Of a stretch of 64,000 bases of DNA, positions 22,501 to 35,844 are shown piece by piece. The stretch is from NCBI GenBank assembly GCA_030062745.1, contig CP099841.1:21951398-22015397 (forward strand). The letters are read 5' to 3'. Numbering within the stretch: position 1 is the stretch's first letter; each line of letters starts with the position of its first letter. A program made the position numbers and the translations under genes. Below the pieces are notes generated by a model. It had not been told where the DNA came from. It was given only the letters and a program-made list of their open reading frames with translations, and made no database searches. The DNA is from Capitulum mitella. Taxonomy: Eukaryota > Arthropoda > Thecostraca > Pollicipedomorpha > Pollicipedidae.

Positions 22501-23969
22501 AATTATGGAGGGGATGTGAGGCGTTTCTCACAGGTAGCCTGATAAAGGTACAGAGCCCGGCCATTGGCCTGTGTGACTAAAATACCTGACAGAAAACATT
22601 GGCTGTACGTTACCATCTAGTTCTCATCCGGCTTTTAACTGATGAAGTTCGACGGTTGGAAGCTCCCACCCATCATCGCATGAAATCGATGCAATACGCT
22701 GAGGGAATAACGCGAAAACCCCTCAAATACGACGCCTCAATATAGGCATATCAATGAAATTATGGGAACACGCGAGGTGGCATAGTAACCTTGTCACGAA
22801 AGGTACGAGGCACACTGAGAACAGATGAAACGTCAGTTGACGCATCAGTCCGTTATCACTGTAAAAATGACCGTGGCACGGCACATAGCACTAAGAGTCC
22901 GCATAACAGTGGGTGACCACATAACGTCCATCCCTGGTGCGCGATCGAGCCAAATACGTCACGATAATAGGTTTGACTACAAACATGTGATTCATTTAAA
23001 TGAAATGATTTACTTGGACATCCGAAATAAATTTGAGTCCCGAGCGAGTCTTATTTCGTGCTGTTGTTCCGTTCGACATGACAGTTTACATGGGCATTTG
23101 CATTAAATTTGAATCAAGAACGGGTCACGTATAGGTACATCACTCCATTCTGCGAAACTGTTGACAATGGGTAATTCGAATAACGATAGCAATTGATTGG
23201 CGATGAGCGCATGGCCGAAATCGAAGCGGGGACGGATTTCTCGTCATTTCTAATGTATCACGCACTTCAGGCTGCTGTCAGCCAGACTTGTGCTCGATTC
23301 CAGCGAAATCAGAGCCGAATCCGGATTCGCTTCCAGTTGGCCCGGAATTGGACCGGGAATCAATTCAGTTGGAAAATATGTTGAATAGGATTCGGGACTG
23401 ATTCGGTTAGTCTGTGCAAACACTGGAATCAGAAGTGAATCAAATGGCAAGATGTCCGATTCCATTTTAATCAGTGTAACCTACCACTGCTTTGGTGTCC
23501 CCCAAAAAACATATATAACCATTAACAGCCATGCATGCATATCCAATAAAGACTCTGAGGGCAGTTTTGGGCAGCTCCATGCCAATGGTCTGATTATTTT
23601 TGGTGGCATGGGCTGGACATTACCTGTCAGGAAGGTAGGCAGGTAACTGGGAATGAGGCTGTGCTCCAAAATATAGAACAATCAACATCAGATCAAAAGA
23701 TCTCCAACTCGAGGCAAGACAGTAAAGTAAAATAGCATAAACAGATATCACTGGTACGCTAGCTTCCTGGAGGACAGGGAGAATGTATAAGATACTGTTA
23801 CCACACATACCTTCATTTCTACCGCCTCATAGGGTAGAATTAGGGGCATTCGTCCCCCTGGTGACGAATGTCCATTGCCACTGACTTGAGGAATGTAGCA
23901 AGAACGCCAGAACTGTACGCCGTAAAGAGAACGAAACTACCTACTCTTGCCGCTTTAAGTCATAGATAT
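19567..23969. other. long unassigned stretch
   Basis: Mixed-composition sequence with no recognisable exon, RNA or repeat family. Short frames do not show domains. Confidence 0.4.
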
Positions 23970-24102
23970 TTGAGTGGTGACGTTTGTTTGTTTGTTTGTT
24001 TGTGGGTTAGGACACACAGCCTCTTGGGCTCAGGTGTCCAAAGTCTTGGGTCAAGTCCTGTGTCTCGTCGGGCGTCAGTCAGTCGTCTGTTGAGTGGTGA
24101 CG
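23970..24102 (-). mobile_element. SINE insertion with 13-bp target-site duplication
   Basis: TTGAGTGGTGACG occurs exactly at 23970-23982 and 24090-24102. Between them lie 107 bp that begin (plus strand) with (TTTG)n and end CGTCAGTCAGTCGTCTG. On the minus strand the insert ends in an (AAAC)n tail and contains GGACTTGACCC, close to a polymerase III B box. The perfect duplication and clean tail suggest a recent event. A decayed relative lies at 2490-2592. Confidence 0.85.
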
Positions 24103-26390
24103 AATATTATTATTGACTTCAGGCATGTCAAAACAGCGCCAGAACTGTGCATTGTAAATAGTGCGGAAACACCGTGCTAATATTCAGGTAATACTTCATG
24201 CTTACTTTTTTAGCTTGATTTCTTAAAAAATGAATATTATGAAAATGGTGAGAATTTTTATTTGCTTATGCCAACAATTTGTATTCAAATATTTACTGTT
24301 GCTGTTAAATACCATTTTAATTACCAATACCATTTATGCAAATAACTTCGCGCCGACTCGTACCGCGTTTGTGCCCTTGCGCGGGGTGAGTACGTGAATT
24401 TATATGATATATACATCGTCCTGCGTGAGGTGCGTCAAGTAATGGACGAAGCACATGACACACTGAGGAGTCTGCATGGTCATGATGTAAATTTGTGGCT
24501 TAGTTGGCTGCAGTCAGGGGTAACGTTTTGTGTTAATAATGAAAGGCGGAAGGAAGAGCCAAGGGCCTGATTACCTGACCTTCCCCCGAATGAGTTTGTG
24601 AACGGACTTAGCCACTTTATTTCGACTAAACTAACACTGATTTTCATTTTTAATGTTGGTTCATTATTTACCATCTACCAAGCTTTCTCTCCCCTTTGGA
24701 CAAATGATAGAAAATACTGAAGAAGAGGACCTGCCTTAATCATTTGGGGGGAGGGCAGATCCACAGTGGAAGACCACGCCTGCTGACAGAGGATAAATTG
24801 ACCCCTGGTAGTAGTAGGTTTACCTACCTAATTGCTGACATTTTGCTATTTACATGTGGTATGTATGTGATGTCTGTATGTATGTATGCATGCATATATG
24901 CATATATATATGATTTCTTATTGATTACATTAATCTATATAACTTTATGATTATACTGCATATGCAGTATTTGGTGGAATCAGATTCGGATTCGGAAACA
25001 GACAGTTTCAGCTGCATTGAATTGGTTTCGGAATCGATTCCTTTTGTAATTGGTTGCTTGGAACTGGATTAAGATTCGGAGTCATTCGCCTAGTTATTGA
25101 ATCGGAATCGCTTCCGGTCAAGTGGAACCAAGCACAAATTGCTGTCAGCTTACAACCTTCCTCTGCCGAACGGGGTCCTGATAGCTAAAACAGATGGATC
25201 ACTTGTGACCTATGTTTCCCATAAGGAAAATCTGTATGACGTTCGTCCTGGTTCGTTCTGCCATTTGCTCATGAGCCTCACAAGAGTGTAAGTGCTGACA
25301 CTGAAGTTGGTCATAATCAACATTCCGGGTACGCTGCACTTCATCTTACTATATGTCGCCCTTGTGACCAAGACGTCTGGGATTGGCCGAGTATGTAAGT
25401 GCATTATCGACTTAAAACGAAGTTTGCGAGGTCGAAAGATATGTTCCAGTAACGTTAGTTTTACAGGCTGGCAACACCAGTTTAACTTCGATATATTTCG
25501 ATGGAAACAGAATAACACTACACAGCATTCGTGCTAAATTTCATCGTTTTGGAACATATAGTCATTGATGCGAAACTACTTTACGTTTCTCTTCAAGACG
25601 ACATGTTGGAGGCCTCGGATACAAGGCGTACATTTGGACCAAAATGGATATCAAGCTATTTTTGCACCATTTATTGACATTTGTCATCCCAGACTTAACA
25701 CATTTCCACTAGACGTGTCTCTTCGGTTGTTCGTTTGTTAACATACATACAGTGCCATGACATCACTCCGGCAAACTTGTTACACCATGTCTCCGGCACG
25801 GTTTTCCGGCTGAAATATGACGCAGTGTGGCAGGCACGACGCCGGCAACGTTATCGTCCAGGACAACAAGCAGGCGGTCCACTAAAAATATTTTCAAATT
25901 AAATGCACGGTTACGCCCCGCCAGACAGTTAACAAGCACTGGATACAAATGGATGTTCCCCTCTCATGTGCCGGGCGACGACCGCCAGCGGGCGGCATGC
26001 TGCGGCTGCCACGGGATTTTTTTGCCGTGGGATTATATCTTTGACTGTATTGTTAACAGTCCTATGGCCAGGCACGCTATAGTTACCCAAAGACGATTTC
26101 AGTCAGGCACGTAGTCAGAACTTTCCGGGGAATGCCAAATTTTGTAATGTGCTACTGGCATATGGCAAAATTTATGGGAATAAGAACAATTTTATGTCAT
26201 TTACCTTATCTCTAACCCACAGAAAAAAACGTATAATGTTTTCTTTTGAAGTGTATATATGATCACTATTCTGTATTCCTGTAAAATTGCTAAATATGTA
26301 GTACAGAGCTCTCTTGGCTCAGGGGACCATGGCCCCCATGCTCCATCGCCCCTTGGCTACGTGCTTGATTCCAGGTGAAACCAAAGGTCA
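24103..26390. other. unassigned sequence with a TGTA/TA tract
   Basis: Simple repeats of TATG/TGCATA type lie at about 24855-24912. No gene is recognised. Confidence 0.4.
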
Positions 26391-27345
26391 GCTGAGGTCA
26401 ATTAAGATCAAAATTCTTAAGTGATGGAAACCGAAAAATTTAAAGTTTTGGGGTGATTAAGTGGCAAGTGGAACATTTTTCAGGGTTTAAGAAAGGCTAA
26501 TGGAGGTACATTGAGATCAAGACAAGTCATATGAGTTCCCCAACCGACAATCTATGACGCCGTTTGGTGCACCTGCCGCGAGAGCAATTAATAAGGTGTA
26601 CATGGCCAGGTAGAAATTTTCCTTTAATGGGACCTTATTCGCGCACATTATTTCTAGCACTGTTTTTGCACATTGCAGTGGCCCATTCAAGACCACAATA
26701 AATTCTTCACTGCATTTGTCAGGTCAAAAAGGATCATTGACCTCTAGTGACCTCGTTTTGCCCGTGCAGTGTAAAATAACATTGTTTTGGAACACAAGAT
26801 TGAAATTCAACATCTGTTTTAACCCCACAGAACTGCAAAGGACTAATTTAAGGCAAAAAACTGGTGGGGTTCGGGTTTATATTGGGTTTATAAAATGCAT
26901 CCACCTTGGTCGGTCATGACCCCAGCCAAGGTCACGGATGCTTTGATGACATGATGGTAGCACATATGAGGGGTTATGTTGCTGATAACGTCTGAGAATC
27001 GCAATGTCGTATGAAATCCGTTCAAGTCCAGGCTAAGTCTCAGAAAGTGGTTAAAATTAATCTGACTTCAGGTCATTGACCTGGAAATTTTCTGAAAATC
27101 TGAATATTCAAATTGTACCCTTTGTCATATGCCATAACTCCTGCAAGTTTTAGGAGTTCGGTCCGACCTCGAAAAAGTTAAAGGGAGTCAATTTTTTTGG
27201 GAGGTTGACCATCTTTAACCTATCCTAGTTCAGTGGCCTGACTCAATCCTTTTTTGGCGGAAAAGCCTGAGGGGATATTCAAACACCCTCCTGGTACGGG
27301 GCAGGTTGATGTTACTTGAGTCTTTGAGTCCCTTATCTGGATTAA
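26391..27345. repeat. AGGTCA-rich dispersed repeat
   Basis: Many AGGTCA/TGACCT half-sites and phrases such as 'aggtcattgacc' resemble the bodies of the TTAA elements at 30324 and 39938. I could not define the ends. Confidence 0.45.
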
Positions 27346-27349
27346 CATG

Positions 27350-28735
27350 GAGGCTCTATGCAGAGGAGGAACAAGTAACAGGTTGGGGGGAGGCAACCTG
27401 CCTTAATCCCTTTGCTAATGTGTATGGCTCATAAACATGGCCGTCTATCTGTACAACGGCGCGAGGACGTGGGGTGTCATTTGCAACATCACAAGGAGTG
27501 GAAATGAATTTCAACATATCTTGGCCAGATCCATATTGTTTTAGTACTTCAGTGAAATGGCCCCAGTCGACCGGATCGCATGCCTTTCTAAAATCGCATG
27601 CCAGAAGTAGGCCAAGTTTATTGTGCTCTTTACAATAGCATTTGAAGTCAAGAATAAGTCGGATGTTCTTCCCAGTAAAATGGCCTTTCATAAGGCCATT
27701 CTGATCTTCCAGCATACAACTCTGAAATACGCGTCCAATGTGCAGCTTCGGTAAATATCTTGTATGGAGCCTCCATGAGGCTTATTGGTCTCAGATTGCT
27801 CATGTGACGCTAGTCTTTGCCACACTTCGGAACCAATACAGTAAATGAATGTTTCAAGGCTGCTTTTGTCTCAGCAGCATCCTGAATTTCATGCAACGCT
27901 TGCCATACAGTTCCTTTAAAGTTTTTTTCCAAAAGCATCTGAAGAAGTCAACAATAAAGCCGCTGGGGCCCGGCGACGAGCCATTTTTAAGAAAATAAGG
28001 CTGTTCTTAGTTCAGTCTCGCTTAACACGCCTACGCAGAGTGACCTGTCCTGTGTGCTCAAGCAAGGTATGCTGCTGAAGAAGGTGCCGATCCTTCTGGC
28101 CGCGTTAACTGATCTTTGGAGTGCATATGTGCAAAATACGAGTTGCATCCATTGAACATATCTTCAGTCTTGTCCGATACCACAACTGCCGTTGTGCTGT
28201 GATGCAAGAACACCAGCTTGCATGAATTGTGAAAACCATCCTTTTTTCACACCACGGGAATACTTTGAGCCTTGTTCTCCAAACTGCCTCCATCGTGGTC
28301 TTGTCTGAAGCATGTTGCTGCGAGTGCGTGTAGTACTTGAATCACCCTTTTCTCCCTTCATTAGCTGCAACATTAAGCGCTCTGCATCCTCCGAAAGCCG
28401 GCAATTTACTGAGTCTCTAAATCTTTGTAGAGCTTCTGAGTTCTGGGTATTCACTTCTTTTAGAAGCATACGCAATGACCTCCCGCGAAGCACCGGCATC
28501 AACGTTTCTAGGATGCCTCACAATACATCTGGATGGTTGCTTTGTTCTAGCATTTCGCAATGCGATTTTTCATCGCCTCCGGAAGACTGTCCTTCATTGA
28601 GAAAGCTTTTATTAAACGTCAAATAAGATATTCCACGCGGGGTGTTTCCAATTTCCATTCGCATTGTATTAAGTCCGTGGTCGGTACATTTATCCAGAAT
28701 TTGTGAGCATGCACTACTTTTTGCGTGCAAGGAGT
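27350..28735 (-). pseudogene. LINE fragment: end of endonuclease plus start of reverse transcriptase
   Basis: Reading the minus strand from 28730: TDHGLN...NTPRGISYLTFNKSFLNE is the end of an APE-type endonuclease (SDH-like box followed by the 'WxFNNSLL' linker block). Next comes the linker WRQFGEQGSKYSRGVKKGWF. Then MSNLRPISLMEAPYKIF and QNGLMKGHFTGKNIRLILDF are reverse-transcriptase motifs, followed by LLLACDFRKACDPVDWGHF and a GLRQ block near 27400. Domain order fits an L1/Tx1-like LINE. The copy lies in several frames, lacks the catalytic YxDD part and the endonuclease core, and is therefore truncated at both ends. Host function is unlikely. Confidence 0.75.
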
Positions 28736-29508
28736 CATTGTTGATGAAAAAGAGTCTATTTAAGACTTCGAACGCGCATTGCTAGGCTCCAATGTGTATT
28801 GCCGTTGGCAATGATTCGGTTTCCTCCAAACATATACGACATTGTTCTCTTCCGCGAAACGTATAACAACGTTCCTGCGTTTGTTATGATTTTACGAACA
28901 ATTTTTACCGCATTGTCGGTCCATAACTAAATCAGATTGAGTTAATTAATCAAAATGAATGAAAACTGACCAGATCCAATTAAATCATTCCTCCACGACA
29001 CGGCACGTGGACGTGACGTGTGACGTGTGTCACGTGACGGCAGGACAATCATGGAGTCGATGCAAATTTTCTTTATGTCCCATTAAGTGGCCCAGAAGCT
29101 AAAAATGAACGCATAGAAAGTAGGCATTGGAGCACCAGAGTACTTTGACGGCCAATTGCAGCATATTCCATTACAACAGGTATAGATATAACACAATGAA
29201 ATTCAGTGCAGGGTTGCCATGGAACAGACGTCCCAGCAAATCAGAATATGTAAGGTTATATGCGTTGAATATGAGATCTAAAGAACACTGATGTCAGCTT
29301 TTATTTTGTTCTGGATAAGCCAAAATTGGCAACAAATGATATCGGACACTGTACGGGGCTCATGTCGCTATTAAATACTAATAACGCTATTATGATACTA
29401 AAAGCGCGCGTAGTATTAAAGCTGATAGGTAAGAACTTTCACCATCAGAGATCTGGTAGTGCGCTTGCAAACGGGACGTTCTTGATGAAGATCATTCTCA
29501 CGCAATCA
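28736..29508. other. unassigned sequence
   Basis: It includes a short local run of CACGTG/CGTGACG words near 28998-29040 (ACGTGGACGTGACGTGTGACG type). No gene is recognised. Confidence 0.4.
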
Positions 29509-29904
29509 TCATGAATAAGGCTGACGAGCCGTTTTTCGTGCATCGTAGAGTATCTTACAATGAATTATATGACAGGTTGTCTTCCTTGCTTGAAGACACT
29601 CACAAAGATCATCGGAAGCAAGACGAACCAGTGCATCCTCCTCGACCTGCCTTGGCAATGATGTATTGTACTCCGCAGCTACCATGCGGATCTCAAAAGT
29701 GAAGGATTGCAGAGTCATATCAGGCTGAATGCGCCGCATGTTTCCTAAGCTGAGAACCCTCTGATGCGCCATAACTGCTTCACAACGAGTGGTACCGATC
29801 TCTCCCTGACGACAAGACGCACCGCATCGGCTAACGTCATCGGAACGCTGGGTGCGATCCGGTCTTCCGTGGACTTGAGCATTCCCCGCTCCTGCTGCGC
29901 CCAT
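29509..29904 (-). pseudogene. possible Gag-like fossil of an LTR retroelement
   Basis: The minus strand encodes a segment with the pattern 'LQSFTFEIRMVAAEYN...LPRQVEEDALVRLAS.DL', which resembles the C-terminal part of the capsid region in Ty3-type Gag proteins. No polymerase or terminal repeats are recognised nearby, so it is at best an isolated broken remnant. The assignment is from pattern memory and is weak; an unrelated host or chance frame is possible. Confidence 0.35.
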
Positions 29905-30319
29905 GAAGAGTCCCGCTGACTTAGCAGTTTACCTCAGAAGGAACTCAGCTGCTCGCAAACTGTCAGAGGTGGCAAGGTCGGTATTGTTGACGGCTCTTTC
30001 GACCAGTATGAATCATTTTAAGGCTATAGGGTCAAGGAGAGAGGTTCTGATGGTACATTATTAGTGCATGGAAGATGGGAACATGGGAGGTTAACGGGGA
30101 GACGGAACAGATCTAAACAGACAGAGTACGGGTAGACCCCGCGGTGACCACTGGACATCAGAATCACCATCCAAATAGTAAAGTTGTTCGACAACTAACC
30201 TATTATTTGCTGGGTTTTATTAGTAGTTTCGACCATCCATGTATGTTTGTTTTTCTTTACACCGCCTTTGTTTTTCTCGTCAAAAATTGTTTCGCAGAGG
30301 AACCCTAGGTCTCCGACAT
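29905..30319. other. unassigned sequence
   Basis: Nothing recognised between the Gag-like remnant and the TTAA element. Confidence 0.35.
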
Positions 30320-31641
30320 TTAACCCGCGCAGTGGAAGGGGGTTTCGCGCTAACGCGTACTGGAAGAGGGGGGCACAAAAGTGTCCCCCCGATCTCGGGA
30401 GTGGAAAAAGCCAGAGATATGAAATTTATATGGACAGATTGGGGCTATAACGATTTACATTACATGCGATTTTCATGACCCTAGGTTAATATCTTCAAGG
30501 GTCAAATGGGGTGGAAAAGGTCAACTTTTGACACTTTCTTGGCCCATACACAACATTTCGTACGACTTTTCGAACAAAACGGGAAAAGGGTGTTTGTTTG
30601 ACTGTTAAAATACAAAATAAGACAACGTCCATTTATTTGACACGTCTTGACTGAGAATTTTGGGTCGAGGTCATGTCAGGTCATTGATCTATGGCGTCAT
30701 TTTTTCATCTTTTGCAGATAAGATTTGGAGCAACACGGGATAGCTTGAGCGTAAATAAGGGCGCTACACGTATCTTTTGGCGTATTTTCAGTGAAGGTAG
30801 CCAACATCGATACATTTGATCACTTCCAGTGTTTATATTTATATGCGCATGCATGTGTATATATGCATAAACATGTGAGTACCAATGTGCCGGACGTGTT
30901 TTTATTAGGGTCTTTGAATGCATATTTCATACAAATCGACACGTTGCAAAGCAAATCTGTACTAGGTCACAAAATAGTCATCCTTGACCTTTGATGACCT
31001 TGACCTGAAATGACCTTGGTGTATATAAGCGTATCCATGTGCACACACCTCTTCGAATGCATATCTCATACAAATTGAGATGTCGCAAAACAAATCTGGG
31101 CCAGGTCACAAGATATTTGACCTTGGCCTTTAACTACCCTGGCCTTCCCTGACCCTGGTATACATGAACGTATCAGTGTGTGCACACGTGTTTTTATTAG
31201 GGTCTTTTAGTGCATATCACCTACAAACCCGACATGTTGCAAAGCAAATCTGGATTAGGTCACAAGCTGTTTGGCCTTGACCTTTGATGACCTTGACCCT
31301 TACTGACCCTTGGCTTTGGTTTTGGTACATTCCATCACTTATGCCCGAATGGCGTCCCGTGATTGTGTTTAAAAGGTAATCTTAGGTAGCACGCTGGTTC
31401 TTTCACAAAGTTGCCATCTGTCAGCGACATCGGTCGTTTTCGTTACATTTGTCTGACTTCACTTGCTTCAAACTTCAAAAATTTTCGGCCGATTTCCAAT
31501 TTTTCTGCGTCAATCGACGAGTCGTTCAATTGTCATAAATGTCACAAAGCAGCAGCAACCAGCTCAGATCCGTTCTCGAGATATTCAAGAAAAACAGGTG
31601 GGGGGGGGCACAAAAAAAACCCTTTCCATTGCGAGTGTTAA
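30320..31641 (+). mobile_element. TTAA-bounded non-autonomous element, family 2, full length
   Basis: TTAA at 30320-30323 is followed by CCCGCGCAGTGGAAGGGG. The far end reads CCCTTTCCATTGCGAGTG before TTAA at 31638-31641, giving imperfect inverted ends of about 18 bp. The body of about 1.3 kb carries many TGACCT/AGGTCA words and three or so internal sub-repeats ('gcatatttcatacaa...gacatgttgcaaagcaaatctg', near 30915, 31055 and 31210). No protein is encoded. Copies lie at 1-473 (minus) and 52986-54355. Ends resemble piggyBac-like elements by TTAA target and CCC terminus; family membership is inferred. Confidence 0.7.
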
Positions 31642-32699
31642 ATCATTGCGGCGAAGGTCATAATGTCCACGGGCCGAATGGAAAGCGTTTTGGGGTAAAA
31701 TTGAGGACTTGCCATTTTAAGCACCAAAAAAAGATGCCTTTTTCTGAAGTAACCAGTGGCGTGCAGTCTACATGGACGTTCATTCTGTCGCGTCCGGTGC
31801 TCCTGGACATAGAGGAGACAGTCACTCCCGGTTCGGCTGCTGCTCCGTCGCTGTCACAGCAACCTCCCGTTCCAAACAGCGGCGCACAGATACGTCCGCG
31901 GACATGTTCGGTCGGCAGCGCCCGCCAGCGCCGGCCAGCGGCTGCGTCTGTGGCCTAATCAGGAGAAACATATCTGGTGGTGTCATGTGATTCCCTGCAA
32001 CTGAGGTGCACATTGATCCCACGGGAGAGCACAGGCGGACCGCCCGGTTTTCCGAACGCCGAGCGGGCGGGATGATGAAATGGCGCTGGGCATCTCACCT
32101 TCAGGAGTGGGCTCAGTTTTCTTTTAAGTTGGAGCTTGTCTGGCGTACTCATTTTTATCGAGCACGTGGGAAGCATGCAGTGCACGCGGGACCAATGGAG
32201 AGAACATCCCGATGATTTTCAGCACTCAAGATAATGCATGCGTGGGTGATCCAATCCATTTGGCAATGCTCCTCGCGGGAAATGAAGTGCTGTTGGAGGT
32301 AATACTCGTTACCCACCTTTTGAAGTGGGCAGAAAAGATAGCAGTAAATATGTTGCTTAGCAGAACTACAACTTCTCAGACCCAGGTACCTGGTTGCGTT
32401 ATCCATGATCGATGCTTAAAGTTCAAGAACACGCTGAATTTTCTAAGCTTAAATGTTTCTGCGCTTACTAAGAATGCCTTTTTTGCACGAAAGTTTGAAA
32501 CAATTAAGCACATATATTAGGATAATATACCATAGGGATTTTAGCCTCATTCCCGTATCAAGGGGTTCGGAACTTCTCTCAACGCCCCCGCCCCCCACCC
32601 CGCCGGATTGGTTTTCGCCAAGTCCGGGATTTTTTAATCGGCTTTGCAAAACTTTATTAAGTTTCCTGTAGATTTCTTGACATAACATTCTGAATTTCT
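31642..32699. other. unassigned sequence
   Basis: It has a short CG-rich part at 31790-31960 and a C-rich tract near 32583-32604. No gene is recognised. Confidence 0.4.
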
Positions 32700-33660
32700 G
32701 CCATTCCATTGTGGTTAGGGGCGAGGCCAGGTTAAGTTATTGGGACTCAACTCAAATCTTTTTTGGCACCGTTAAACGTACAAGAAAAATGACTGTCAAA
32801 AATGGTGTTTTGAAAATAAGACATAAAACTCTATATGAGTCCATAGGTAAATAAATGGGTGAACACCTAAAAACATGTTCGTTGGTTTGAGCACGTTTCA
32901 CAGCGTTACATAAAGGTCAAAAGTTAAAGTTAACATTTGGTTTTATGTACAGTCTTTTGGCACAAATATTCAAAATAAAAACTCCAAAATGTGTATGACT
33001 TAGAGTGCTATATTCCATTTGTGCTTCAAGTCTCAAGTCGATATGGAGTCAGGTCACGGAACTAAAATGTCCGCTCGCTTCAAATTCAAATGGTCTGACC
33101 AGACAGTCAAATCAAGTGAGGTGATTTTATGTCATTTGAGATATAGGTTTGTAAGTTGATCGGAATAAAATGCGGCCCTTAACAGTTTCCACTTTTCGTG
33201 TTCGTGGCACCGCGCTATGCAAACATTATACAAACAACGTAGTGCGACTTGTAGTTCGAAGTATAAAATGACTAGTACAAGACGAAAAAAGGCATTTGAT
33301 GTGTATGTTAAACCAGTTAAAGAGAAATTGTGGCCGATTTTTTTTCTTCTGCGCGCCCCCATAAATTTGTTCCAAAATTCTAAAGTTTTAGCCAAAGGGC
33401 AAAGTCAGTTAGCTCTCACGTTATGCCAACTGCATGCAAATCGGTCCATAAACATCGGAGTTATGACAAGTACCAAATATCCTCTTTCTGACCTTTTTGC
33501 CTCTGGTTCCCTCCCTTGCAATGGTTTAAAAAAAAATCCATAAAAATGCTGTTAACGTCACGGAGAATCGATTGTCATTTTATGTGGTAAAATCGAACGG
33601 GTAGTCGTCAGGACCTCAGTGGAGGAAAAATAGGTCCTCCTATCGGGAATGCGTTCAAGC
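32700..33660 (+). mobile_element. TTAA element, family 1, diverged copy
   Basis: Blocks such as 'gtgttttgaaaataagacataaaactctatatgagtcc' and 'aatcgattgtcattttatg' match 40180-40215 and 41035-41060 of the intact family-1 element in the same order. Clear termini are not visible, so the copy is old or truncated. Confidence 0.55.
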
Positions 33661-35174
33661 GTTATGCGCACGGGAGCAGGGTTGCGCAGGAAAGTAGCAA
33701 GCAGCTTGTGCAGAGAAATATGCAGCCAGCGTTCGCTTTGCAAACCAATTAATAATGACATGAAAATTGCTATGACGAAAGCGTCATACTGTAATTCGTC
33801 TTTCACTCAGTCCTCAGCCTGTCGCAGGGAACAACTGGCTGCCCCGCCCCCTTCCCCTCGAGAGACGCCCTGTCCGGAAACAATTCGTACGGATGTGATG
33901 ACAAGGTGTTTCGGAGAACGCGGCTGAATAGATTCCATGTCTTCAAATTGGGTTCTGTTGAAACTCCCCGGATCTCATCTCCGCGCGCCATGCAATTTAA
34001 AGAAAAGAAGTTGCAATCAAATAAACGATTCTGCTTTGAAGCAAAGGCATAGTGCTGTTTAGGAGTCTGATCTGATCAGTTTCATATTCCATTCCTTTTA
34101 CTCATTTCGGTAAAGCAAGCATTTTTCTTCAAGTAAAAGCTCTTATTTCAAATTCGGATATTTTCTTTTGAAACACACAATGCCTGATACTGGATATGAG
34201 TGCAGATAGTCCGGTGTCACCCACTACCTCAAAGCATTTAGTTATTTAGCCGTCTCGTCATGAGAACAAACCGTGAGTTTACACAGAGCTAGTTCTTTCC
34301 GGAGGCGCTTGGAAGCGTCCTTGTCTACGGGGGGATTTACATTTACTGCATAAATCGGGCGGTGCCCAGCTGGCAAAGTCCAATCAGCCACTGCGCATCA
34401 GAGACCTGGCAGCCAATGGCGCCAGCCTTGCGAACAGTCGCTCGTGTGTGGCAGGTATGGCAACACACTTGCAGTTTACTCCGGGATCCTTTCAGATCCG
34501 TCACAGATATTCCAAAACCGTCCTGGAGGGTGGAAAACACCATCCCACCGCCCGCCGGCGTACGAAACAAGCGTAAAATGTGCGTCATTTCACCACACCA
34601 CCAATCTCCGCATCAAAATCGGATGGTTCCTGGATCTCATGGCCATCACATCATGCCACCGTTCGAAACCAAGACGAACTCTTCTTTGTGTGCTTAAGTA
34701 GACGGAGGACCGCTGTCTGTTTCAGCGGAAAAATAAAAGTGTTTACAGTTGAGGCACGGGGCAGACATGTACCAAGTTTGAACTGAAGGAGCCGTAATCA
34801 TCAGCTCATTGCAGATTGATGCACTTGATACTTTATCATCATGATACTCTTCGAGAACCCCATCAGCTGTGAATAGCTCTTTGTTTTTTTTTTTAAACTG
34901 AAGGACATGCAAGCTCACTGCGTGATTTAGTTCAGGCTCGGTCACAACTCCCAAAATCAAATACACGAATGTTGTGGCGGGGTGAGATGTACGGCCTTCA
35001 GTCCACGTGTCCTTGAAGTGTGGAACAGATAGAATATTACAACTGGATGATGAATAAGAAAATGTCTATGTTGTTTGTTTCAGTGACTGTGTTGTTTGTT
35101 TCCGAGTTGGGCAGTCACCGTGGACCGACTTACCCGCTGGCGGACAGCGGGTGAGTCATTCCCATCTTTCCCCC
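33661..35174. other. unassigned sequence
   Basis: No gene, RNA or repeat recognised. Frames at 34362-34701 have no domain. Confidence 0.35.
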
Positions 35175-35602
35175 GTACAGCGGATGGACCGTGCCAGAGT
35201 AGGTCCCATCTGGGCAGCGCTGGGCCGCTCCAGAGCCGGTCCTATCTGCTCAGTAGGTGGGCTTCTCCAAAGTCGGCCCTATCTCCCCTGTTCAGTGGGT
35301 CGCCCGTTCCAGAGTCGGGTCCTCTTTGGACAGCGGGTGGACCGCTGCAGAGTCGGTCCTATTTGGACAGCGGATGGATCGCTGCAGAGTTGGTCGTATC
35401 TTGAGAGAGGGTGACCGCTCCAGAGTCGGTCCTATCTCCTCCGGTACAGCGGGCGGACCGCTGCAGATTCGGTCCTATCTGGACAGTGGGTGGACCGCTC
35501 CAGAGCCGGTCCTATCTCCTCCTGTACAGCGGGTGGATCGCTCCAGAATCAGTCCTATCTGGACAGTGGGTGGACCGCTCCAGAGTCGGCCCTATTTCCA
35601 AC
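35175..35602. repeat. 37/43-bp minisatellite with alternating unit lengths
   Basis: About eleven copies of a CCAGAGTCGGTCCTAT block occur. A basic unit is 37 bp (GACAGCGGGTGGACCGCT...), and alternate units carry an extra 6 bp (CTCCTC type), giving a higher-order period near 80 bp in the later part. It yields false SGWTAPE/QSRSYL repeat peptides. Confidence 0.85.
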
Positions 35603-35844
35603 GGACGACCCGCGAAGGCCCGAGCGCCATATTTTATGTAAATCGATGGCGGCTCGGCGCGGCGGCCGCGGCCGATTTCGGCGCCCGGCTCTGCCCGCAT
35701 TGTGTATCAAATTCGACGGTCGGCCGAACGCTGAAATGCGGGGACCATCGATCTGTGGCTGATGCACACAGCCGCCGCCGGAGGCCGCAGCGCTGCCCAG
35801 CCCGCGAGGCCCAGCTGGACAGTTCAACCGTCAGAGCTGGCGCG
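35603..35844. other. CpG-rich spacer
   Basis: GC-rich sequence joining two minisatellites. No gene is recognised. Confidence 0.4.
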
